In this document: positions 58,319 through 64,000 of the stretch, in pieces
Position numbering within the stretch: the stretch's first letter is position 1
Layout: every line of letters begins with the position of its first letter
Origin: DASQHW01 sp038209365
GTDB lineage: Bacteria > Actinomycetota > Acidimicrobiia > IMCC26256 > PALSA-610
Length of the DNA stretch: 64,000 nt
Reading direction: 5' to 3'
NCBI GenBank assembly: GCA_038209365.1
Contig: JBBQXS010000001.1
Span: 1 to 64,000 of the forward strand
Program-made: the position numbers and the translations under genes
Notes under the pieces: model-generated
Seen by the model: only the letters and a program-made list of their open reading frames with translations
Told to the model about the DNA's origin: nothing
Databases searched by the model: none

Positions 58319-59484
58319 TGAGCGCTGGGATGCTCGACGGCGTCACGGTGCTCGATCTCTCCAGCGTCGGGCCGGCGGCGCGCGCGTCGCGCTGGCTCGC
58401 CGACTACGGCGCACGCGTCGTGAAGGTCGGTCCGGTGCCGAAACGCGGTGGCGTGCTGATCGAGCCGCCATTCCACTCGTACGGCGGTCATCGCGGCATG
58501 CGCCGCCTCCTCGTCGACCTGAAGTCCGAGACCGGGCGGGAGGCGTTTCTTCGCGTCGCTTGCAACATCGACGTGTTGATCGAGAGCTTCCGACCGGGTG
58601 TCGTCGACGCGCTCGGCATTGGCTACGACGCGGTCGCGCAAGTGAACCCGCGCATCGTGTACTGCTCGACGACCGGCTACGGGCAGGACGGACCGCACGC
58701 GCACTACGCCGGCCACGATCTGAACTACCTCGCCGTGGGCGGGTTCCTCGCGACCACGCATACCCGTGCCGACGGCGGCCCGCCGGTGCCGGGCGCGACC
58801 GTCGCCGACAGTGCGGGCGGCGGGATGCACGCGGTGATTGCGATCTTGGCCGCACTCGTCGGTCGCGTCTCGACCGGCGGCGGAGTGCATCTCGACGTCG
58901 CGGCGGCCGATGGTGTGCTCGCGCTGATGTCTCTGGCGACCGACGAGTACCTCGCGACCGGTGTCGTACCGGGACCACGGCACGGGCTGCTCACCGGCCG
59001 CTATGCCTGCTACGACGTGTACCGCTGTGCCGACGACAAATGGGTCGCGGTCGCGGCGATCGAACCGCGCTTCTTCGCAAACCTGTGCCGGGCGCTCGAT
59101 TGCGAGCGGTGGATCGACCACCAGACCGACGACGATGCCCAAGTAGAGATCCGCGCCGACTTCGCGGCGGCGTTCGCGAACAAGACACGAGACGAATGGG
59201 CAAACCGGCTCGGGCCGGCCGATACATGTGTGTCGCCGGTGCTGACGGTGCCCGAGGTGACCGAACACCCGCAGTTCGTCGCCCGCGGCGATTTTGTCGA
59301 CGCGGCGCATCCGACGCACGGCCGGTTCCGCCAGACTGGCCCCGTGCTCGCGGGTCAGTCGACAATCCCCGGAGTCGTGCAGCTTCCCGATCTCTCGCAG
59401 ACCGACACCGACATGCTGTTGCGAGACGCGGGCTACACCGCAGAAGACATCGCGCGATTGCGGGAAGAGGGAGCGGTCGCGTGA
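58318..59484 (+). CDS. Family III CoA-transferase (CaiB/BaiF), second copy
   Basis: 388 residues in the same family as the gene at 55814 but clearly distinct: LDGVTVLDLSSVGPAARASRWLADYGARVVKVG in pieces, LLVDLKSETGREAFLR with the catalytic-type Asp, and GVHLDVAAADGVLALMSLA. It activates or recycles acyl groups by CoA transfer. The start codon shares a base with the previous stop, and the last codons overlap GTG of the following MaoC gene. Its position between dehydrogenase and hydratase genes suggests action on a pathway intermediate. Confidence 0.85.
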   Translation: MSAGMLDGVTVLDLSSVGPAARASRWLADYGARVVKVGPVPKRGGVLIEPPFHSYGGHRGMRRLLVDLKSETGREAFLRVACNIDVLIESFRPGVVDALGIGYDAVAQVNPRIVYCSTTGYGQDGPHAHYAGHDLNYLAVGGFLATTHTRADGGPPVPGATVADSAGGGMHAVIAILAALVGRVSTGGGVHLDVAAADGVLALMSLATDEYLATGVVPGPRHGLLTGRYACYDVYRCADDKWVAVAAIEPRFFANLCRALDCERWIDHQTDDDAQVEIRADFAAAFANKTRDEWANRLGPADTCVSPVLTVPEVTEHPQFVARGDFVDAAHPTHGRFRQTGPVLAGQSTIPGVVQLPDLSQTDTDMLLRDAGYTAEDIARLREEGAVA

Positions 59485-59990
59485 GCGAGCTGCCGGCCGA
59501 GGTCGAGAAGCAGATCGGCCGCGTGCAGTACGAGGTCACCGGCGAGTTCCCCGTCGAGCGCGGGTACATCTGGACGTCGTGCGCGTCGGTCGAGAACGGC
59601 AACCCGCTGTTCTGGGACGACGCCGTCGCGGCCGAGCTCACCGGCGGACCCATCGCGCCGCCGACGATGCTCTCAGTATGGTTCCGCCCTCACCACTGGG
59701 CGCCGGGTCGCGCCGAACAGCCTCTGCCGTTACAGGTGCACTTCGACTTGAAGGAGACATTCGGACTCCCCGAAGCCGTGATGACCGACAACACGATCGT
59801 GTTCCACGAGCCGGTTCGTCCCGGCGACGTGCTGCATACGCGCCAGGTCCTGCGTTCGGTGAGCGAGCCCAAGACGACGAAGCTCGGTACCGGCCGCTTC
59901 TGGGTCATCGACGTCGAGTATCTCAATCAACGCGACGAGGTCGTGGGCGTCGAGTCGTACACCGGCTTCGGATACCGGAAGGCGTCATGA
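59481..59990 (+). CDS. MaoC-like hydratase, FAS1-type N-terminal domain
   Basis: 169 residues of the hot-dog fold in the MaoC_dehydratase-N group: FPVERGYIWTSCASVENGNPLFWDD, GGPIAPPTMLSVWFRP and VRPGDVLHTRQVL. Proteins of this group pair with a second MaoC protein, and only one of the two usually carries the catalytic Asp/His. Here that is likely the gene just downstream. GTG 59481 overlaps the upstream stop (GTGA) and its own stop overlaps the next ATG, so the two subunits are made together. Confidence 0.85.
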   Translation: MSELPAEVEKQIGRVQYEVTGEFPVERGYIWTSCASVENGNPLFWDDAVAAELTGGPIAPPTMLSVWFRPHHWAPGRAEQPLPLQVHFDLKETFGLPEAVMTDNTIVFHEPVRPGDVLHTRQVLRSVSEPKTTKLGTGRFWVIDVEYLNQRDEVVGVESYTGFGYRKAS

Positions 59991-60475
59991 CCGTCGTGCG
60001 GCGAGACGGTGTGACGCTGTCCGGCGTACGCGCCGGCGATGAGCTCCCCGCCCTTGCGTATGACGTGAGCGCGACCACCGTTGTGCTCGGCGCGCTCGCG
60101 AGCCGCGACTGGCGCCCGATGCACCACGACCACGACTTCGCGGTGCATCGCAACGGCACGCGCGACATCTTCCTGAACACGCCGAACCAGGCGGCATGGT
60201 TCGAGCGGTACCTGACCGACTGGTCGGGTCCCCGCGGGCGGCTCGGGCGCATGCAGTTCCGTATGAAGGGTTCGGTGTTCCCCGGTGACACGATGGTGTT
60301 CGCGGGGACGGTCGAGACCGTCGGGACCGACGACGCCGGTTGCGGGTGGGCCACCGTTCTGGTGCGCCTCACGGTCGACGGCGACCTCAAGACGGACTGT
60401 ACGGCGCGCATCGCGCTGCCGGCGACCGACGATGACAACCCCTGGGCGCGCCGCGGCGACGAGTGGCTGCCCTAG
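59987..60475 (+). CDS. MaoC-like enoyl-CoA hydratase
   Basis: 162 residues, hot-dog fold, with the hydratase-2-type active-site segment ASRDWRPMHHDHDFA holding the Asp and His that add water to an enoyl-CoA. VFPGDTMVFAGTVETVG closes the fold. With the preceding half-protein it probably forms a heteromeric hydratase like ChsH1-ChsH2 in actinobacterial steroid degradation (comparison only). It is coupled by ATGA upstream and followed 17 bases later by the second dehydrogenase. Confidence 0.85.
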   Translation: MTVVRRDGVTLSGVRAGDELPALAYDVSATTVVLGALASRDWRPMHHDHDFAVHRNGTRDIFLNTPNQAAWFERYLTDWSGPRGRLGRMQFRMKGSVFPGDTMVFAGTVETVGTDDAGCGWATVLVRLTVDGDLKTDCTARIALPATDDDNPWARRGDEWLP

Positions 60476-60492
60476 CGAGCGGACGTACACAC

Positions 60493-61626
60493 ATGGACCT
60501 CGACTTCACCGACGAACAAGAAATGCTGCGGGAGATGATCCGCGGCGTCTGTGGCGCGTACGCGCCGCTCGACACCGTGCGCGCCATGGAGGACGATCCG
60601 GTCGGGTATCCGCCCGAGCTGTGGAAGCAGATGGCCGAGCTCGACCTCATCGGGCTCATGCTCCCGTCGAAGTACGGCGGCTCCGAGATGAGCGCGCTCG
60701 AAGGCGCGATCCTGTACCACGAGCTCGGACGGGCACTCGCACCGACGCCGCACTTCGCGAGCGCGGTCATGGGCGCGGGCGTGCTCCTGCGCGGGGGAAC
60801 TGCGGACCAGCAGCAGGATTGGATTCCCGGCGTGACATCCGGCGAAGTGGTGCTCAGTACCGCTTGGCTCGAGCCCGGCCAGGGATTCGGCCCACGCGGC
60901 GTCCAGACGCGCGCAAGGAGTGACGGCGACGGGTTCGTGCTGGACGGCGTGAAGTTGCACGTGCCGTTCGCCGCGGCGGCGACGCGCCTCGTGGTGCTGG
61001 CTCGTACCGGCGACGGCGACGGCGACACCGACGTCGACCTGTTCCTCGTCGATCCCACCGACGAGGGCGTCACCCTGACGCAACAGCACACGATTGCCTC
61101 CGACACCCAGTACCAGGTAGCGCTCGACGGTGTACGCGTCGACGCGTCGAATCGCATTGGTCATCGGGGAACGGGCTGGACGACATGGCACGAGACGCTG
61201 CTCGACGCGATCGTGTTGCTCGCCGCGCAGGCGGCCGGTGGCGCGCGCCACGCGCTGGAGCTGACGGTGCAGTACGCCAAGGATCGTGAGCAGTTCGACA
61301 AGCCGCTCGGCGCGTTCCAGGCCATCGCCCACTACCTCGCGGATGCCGCGACCGCCGTCGACGGCGCAGAGACGCTTGTGTACGAGGCGGCGTGGGCATG
61401 CGCCAACGGCCGCTCGATCGCGCGGCTCGCACCGATGTCGAAGCTCTTCGCGTGCTCGACGTTCCGTGATGTCACCGCGATGGCACAGCAGGTCTTCGGA
61501 GGGGTGGGCTTCACGCTCGAATACGACATACAGCTGTACTTCCGGCGCGCCAAGCAGTTACAGATCTCGTGGTGGGACGACCGCGCGCTCGAGGAGCTCG
61601 TCGCAGCGACCGTACTGGACGGCTGA
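60493..61626 (+). CDS. Acyl-CoA dehydrogenase, second (shorter) subunit type
   Basis: 377 residues from ATG 60493: MDLDFTDEQEMLREMIRGVC, LMLPSKYGGSEMSALEGAIL, and AQQVFGGVGFTLEYDIQLYFRRAKQL near the end. In place of the usual SEPNAGSD segment it has TAWLEPGQGFGPRG, a sign of divergence seen in the non-catalytic or partner subunits of heteromeric dehydrogenases. It probably associates with the dehydrogenase at 57116. It closes the operon, about 40 bases before the exporter gene with its own promoter. Confidence 0.85.
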   Translation: MDLDFTDEQEMLREMIRGVCGAYAPLDTVRAMEDDPVGYPPELWKQMAELDLIGLMLPSKYGGSEMSALEGAILYHELGRALAPTPHFASAVMGAGVLLRGGTADQQQDWIPGVTSGEVVLSTAWLEPGQGFGPRGVQTRARSDGDGFVLDGVKLHVPFAAAATRLVVLARTGDGDGDTDVDLFLVDPTDEGVTLTQQHTIASDTQYQVALDGVRVDASNRIGHRGTGWTTWHETLLDAIVLLAAQAAGGARHALELTVQYAKDREQFDKPLGAFQAIAHYLADAATAVDGAETLVYEAAWACANGRSIARLAPMSKLFACSTFRDVTAMAQQVFGGVGFTLEYDIQLYFRRAKQLQISWWDDRALEELVAATVLDG

Positions 61627-61656
61627 CGACAGGGGCCCGGCGGCGCGGACGGTAAG

Positions 61657-61662
61657 TAGCGT
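61657..61662 (+). promoter_or_regulatory. -10 box TAGCGT for the MFS exporter, leaderless
   Basis: TAGCGT is six bases before ATG 61669, which has no ribosome site, suggesting its own leaderless promoter after the acyl-CoA operon. Confidence 0.4.
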
Positions 61663-61668
61663 GCCGGT

Positions 61669-63174
61669 ATGACCACCGTCGTCGCGGAGGCAGCGGAGGA
61701 AGGCCTCGCGCTCGACACCGCCAAGGGCCGTATTGCGCTCGCGGCGACCGTTGGGGCCAGCGGGATGGCAAGCCTCGACGCGACCGTGGTCAACGTCGCG
61801 CTGCCGCACATCGGGGAGGACTTCCACGCCGGCGTCAGCGCGTTGCAGTGGGTGCTCACGGGTTATCTGCTCGCGTTGGCCTCGTTGATCCTTCTCGGCG
61901 GCGCGTTGGGCGACCGGTTCGGCCGCCGCAAGATCTTCGTGATCGGTACCGTCTGGTTCGCGGTGGCGTCGTTGTTGTGCGGCGCCGCCCCCAACATCAC
62001 GGTGCTCACCGCGGCCCGGATCCTGCAAGGCGTCGGCGGCGCGCTGCTCACTCCGGGCAGCCTCGCGATCCTGCAGGCGAGCTTCCGGCCGCGCGACCGC
62101 GCGCCCGCCGTCGGCGCGTGGTCGGGACTGGGTGGCGTCGCGGGTGCCGTCGGGCCGTTCCTCGGCGGCTATCTCGTCGACGGGCCGGGCTGGCGGTGGG
62201 CGTTCCTCATCAACGTTCCCGTCGCCGCGGTCGTCGTTGTGTGCACCCGCGCGGCCGTGCCCGAGACGCGTGATCCGCACGCGGTGCGGGGGCTCGATGT
62301 CGTCGGTGCGGCGCTCGCGGTGATCGGTCTCGGCGCGAGCACGTGGGCGTTCACCGAGGCGGGACCGCGTGGCTGGACAGACTCCGCGGTGCTCGGTGCC
62401 GGAGTGATCGCGGTCGCGGCCATGGTTGCCTTCGTGTGGCGCATGCTGCACCACGACGATCCACTCGTCCCGCCGGCGTTGTTCCGCAACCGTGAGTTCA
62501 CCGTCGTGAACCTCGCGACGGTGCTGCTGTACGGCTCGATCGGCGTGTCCTTCTTCCTCGTGTCCTACGAGCTGCAGGTCGCTGCCGGCTGGTCTGCATT
62601 CCGTGCCGGGGTCGCGCTGTTGCCCGCGACGGCGTTGATGTTCCTGTTCTCGGCCGCATCGGGCTCGCTCGCCCAGCGGATCGGGCCACGACTCCAACTC
62701 ACCGTCGGGCCCCTCCTCGCCGGCGCGGGATTGCTCCTCCTCGCGCGCATCGGTCCGAACGCATCATGGGTCAGCGACATACTGCCCGGCGCATTTGTGT
62801 TCGGCCTCGGACTCGTGACGTTCGTGGCGCCGCTCACGGCCACCGTCATGGCCGCCGCGGATCCGGACCATGTGAGCGTGGCGTCGGGCGTGAACAACGC
62901 GATCGCGCGCGCCGCGAGCCTTGCGGCCCTCGCGGTCGTCCCGACGATCTCGGGCTTGTCGGCCGCGACCGGTGCCTCGCAGGTCACGCATTCGTTCCGG
63001 GTGTCGTTGGTGATCGTCGCGTGCGTCGCGGCGGCCGCGGCACCGCTCGCCATCTTCGGCCTCAGCGCGCACGTGCGCGCGCGACGTACTCCACGCCGTA
63101 TGCACTGCGCGGTCGACGGCGCGCCGCTGCAGCCCGACCCGCAACGATGTCCGTCCGTCGTGGGGTCGTCCTGA
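61669..63174 (+). CDS. MFS exporter of the DHA2 (EmrB/QacA) family
   Basis: 501 residues with about 14 membrane helices. Motif D-type SLDATVVNVALPHIG is in helix 1, motif A GGALGDRFGRRKIF between helices 2 and 3, and motif C-like GGVAGAVGPFLGGYLV in helix 5, all typical of proton-driven drug exporters of the DHA2 group. The short C-terminal tail has two Cys and a His (HCAVDGAPLQPDPQRC), which is unusual and may bind metal. The substrate is unknown. It follows the acyl-CoA operon but appears to have its own promoter. Confidence 0.9.
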   Translation: MTTVVAEAAEEGLALDTAKGRIALAATVGASGMASLDATVVNVALPHIGEDFHAGVSALQWVLTGYLLALASLILLGGALGDRFGRRKIFVIGTVWFAVASLLCGAAPNITVLTAARILQGVGGALLTPGSLAILQASFRPRDRAPAVGAWSGLGGVAGAVGPFLGGYLVDGPGWRWAFLINVPVAAVVVVCTRAAVPETRDPHAVRGLDVVGAALAVIGLGASTWAFTEAGPRGWTDSAVLGAGVIAVAAMVAFVWRMLHHDDPLVPPALFRNREFTVVNLATVLLYGSIGVSFFLVSYELQVAAGWSAFRAGVALLPATALMFLFSAASGSLAQRIGPRLQLTVGPLLAGAGLLLLARIGPNASWVSDILPGAFVFGLGLVTFVAPLTATVMAAADPDHVSVASGVNNAIARAASLAALAVVPTISGLSAATGASQVTHSFRVSLVIVACVAAAAAPLAIFGLSAHVRARRTPRRMHCAVDGAPLQPDPQRCPSVVGSS

Positions 63175-63189
63175 CCGGACGTGGCGAGG

Positions 63190-63528
63190 TCAGGTGTCTT
63201 CTTCGGGCTTTCGACGGAGTCGTTCGTTGACCCCCGACACCGTGAGCATCCGTTCGACGACCGGCGTCGCACCTTCGAGGTACAGGTGCCCACCAAGGGC
63301 TTCGATTCGCTGGGCACCCTTGAGCAGCACACCCAGGCCGGCCGAGTCTATGAACGAGACGTGCTCGAGTCGCACGACGATGACGTGCGCGCTCTTGGCG
63401 ATCGTGTCGTCGATGACCTCGGCGAGTCGTGGGGCCGTCGCCATGTCGACCTCACCGCGAACGAGGACCGACCAGGCATTGCCGTCGTCATTCCGCGCAT
63501 CGCAGCCGATCTCGTGACCGTTCGTCAC
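63190..63528 (-). CDS. STAS-domain anti-anti-sigma factor-like protein
   Basis: About 112 residues covering one STAS domain: AWSVLVRGEVDMATAPRLAEVI, HVIVVRLEHVSFIDSAGLGVLL with the phosphorylatable Ser in DSAG, and GGHLYLEGATPVVERMLTVSG. In the known system, dephosphorylated protein binds an anti-sigma kinase and frees a sigma factor. GTG 63528 has GGAG seven bases upstream; the longer frame to 63801 runs over another small gene and is not used. No partner kinase is in the window. Confidence 0.85.
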   Translation of the reverse strand: MTNGHEIGCDARNDDGNAWSVLVRGEVDMATAPRLAEVIDDTIAKSAHVIVVRLEHVSFIDSAGLGVLLKGAQRIEALGGHLYLEGATPVVERMLTVSGVNERLRRKPEEDT

Positions 63529-63557
63529 CGCAACTCCGATTGTCGGGAGCCGATTTG

Positions 63558-63722
63558 TCAGGAGGGCGCGGGAAGCGGCTCGCGCCTGCACGAATGCAGC
63601 GCCTTGCCGTCGATCGTGATGCGCGTCGGCTTGCCGGCATTCGTGTGCAGCGCCGTCACCACATGGTGGCCAGAAGGCACTTTGACCTTCTCGCCGCAGC
63701 CCGGACAGGTCAGCATGCTCAC
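63558..63722 (-). CDS. Tiny zinc-ribbon-like protein (54 residues)
   Basis: Reads MSMLTCPGCGEKVKVPSG, then HHVVTALHTNAGKPTRITID and GKALHSCRREPLPAPS. A CPGC pair and a later HSC could hold one zinc with a His. A leaderless -10 box (TACGGT) seven bases upstream of GTG 63722 supports the start, and an internal ATG at 63716 is an alternative. It precedes the STAS gene by 29 bases on the same strand. The family is not recognised. Confidence 0.6.
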   Translation of the reverse strand: MSMLTCPGCGEKVKVPSGHHVVTALHTNAGKPTRITIDGKALHSCRREPLPAPS

Positions 63723-63729
63723 GGCGGCG

Positions 63730-63735
63730 ACCGTA
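63730..63735 (-). promoter_or_regulatory. -10 box TACGGT (minus strand) for the zinc-ribbon-like gene
   Basis: TACGGT on the minus strand is seven bases from GTG 63722, the leaderless spacing seen at other genes in the window. Confidence 0.4.
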
Positions 63736-63815
63736 CCAGGTCGGCGTAGATCCCAGGCCGGGAGCCACTTGGCGGAATATGGTCCAAGAAGACACCGACA
63801 CGAAACGGGGACGCG

Positions 63816-64000
63816 ATGGCCGATGACGAGGAACGCATCGCGCTCTTCCTCGACTATGAGAATCTCGCGATCGGCGCGCGCGAGGCGTTGGGTGCGGGCG
63901 TGTTCGACTTCCGCCCGATCGCCGACGCGCTCGCGGCGCGGGGGCGGGTCGTGGTGCGCCGCGCGTACGCGGATTGGTCTCGGTTCGACGACGACCGGCG
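63816..64000 (+). CDS. NYN/PIN-like domain protein, 5' part (cut by window edge)
   Basis: The first 61 residues read MADDEERIALFLDYENLAIG, then ALGAGVFDFRPIADALAARG and VVVRRAYADWSRFDDDR. LFLDYENL with an acidic metal ligand and the RRAYADW strand are the first two motifs of NYN-domain proteins (LabA/DUF88), a PIN-like nuclease fold acting on RNA. ACGGGGA precedes ATG 63816. The rest lies beyond the window, so any fused C-terminal domain cannot be seen. Confidence 0.8.
   Translation, partial: MADDEERIALFLDYENLAIGAREALGAGVFDFRPIADALAARGRVVVRRAYADWSRFDDDR

Overview
The window is high-GC DNA in which many genes start with GTG. Open reading frames are densely packed, start/stop overlaps (ATGA, GTGA) are common, and several genes have a TANNNT -10 box only 6-8 bases before the start codon, as in leaderless transcription. 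Together with class III cyclase fusions, an F420-type oxidoreductase, LPxTG surface proteins and several CoA-transferase/acyl-CoA dehydrogenase genes, this suggests an actinomycetote, most likely of the class Acidimicrobiia. The taxonomic placement is inference from gene content.

Layout: 1-5140 holds the edge of an IS3-family element, two adenylate-cyclase fusion proteins and a displaced 3' fragment of a tRNA-Pro gene, so it may be the end of an integrated island. 5280-10386 holds a secreted 13-repeat protein, small proteins, a DinB-like protein and a lipoprotein. 10873-14545 is a compact group (sugar-ketoisomerase-type cupin, GT2 glycosyltransferase, FAD oxidoreductase, PhyH-type dioxygenase). 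15732-20100 is a translationally coupled signalling operon: cupredoxin lipoprotein, hybrid histidine kinase, response regulator with a diguanylate cyclase. 20109-26833 is mixed: BNR-repeat lipoprotein, HiPIP-like small protein, GH15 glucoamylase/trehalase, CHRD protein, and an LPxTG-anchored ice-binding protein.

26877-47412 is an exopolysaccharide/cell-surface region: cytidylyltransferase, O-antigen ligase, flippase, a giant PKD-repeat surface protein, polyprenyl-phosphate sugar transferase, chain-length protein, glycosyltransferases, CDP-alcohol phosphotransferase, a beta-helix protein, an LPxTG protein and a GT-C-type membrane protein. A roughly 205-residue module of unassigned function occurs three times here, twice in the PKD protein and once in the beta-helix protein.

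47415-50062 holds an acyl-CoA synthetase and an ECF sigma factor with a coupled membrane partner. 50275-53034 encodes the most striking protein: one chain of 919 residues joining a persulfide dioxygenase, three rhodanese domains (one lacking its cysteine) and a sulfite oxidase, in principle a complete route from persulfide to sulfate. 53062-61626 is an acyl-CoA catabolic region: thiolase and HMG-CoA-synthase-like/OB-fold protein on one strand, and on the other two CoA-transferases, two acyl-CoA dehydrogenases and two MaoC hydratases, mostly in a coupled operon. The window ends with an MFS exporter, a STAS protein, a tiny zinc-ribbon-like protein and the start of a NYN-domain gene.
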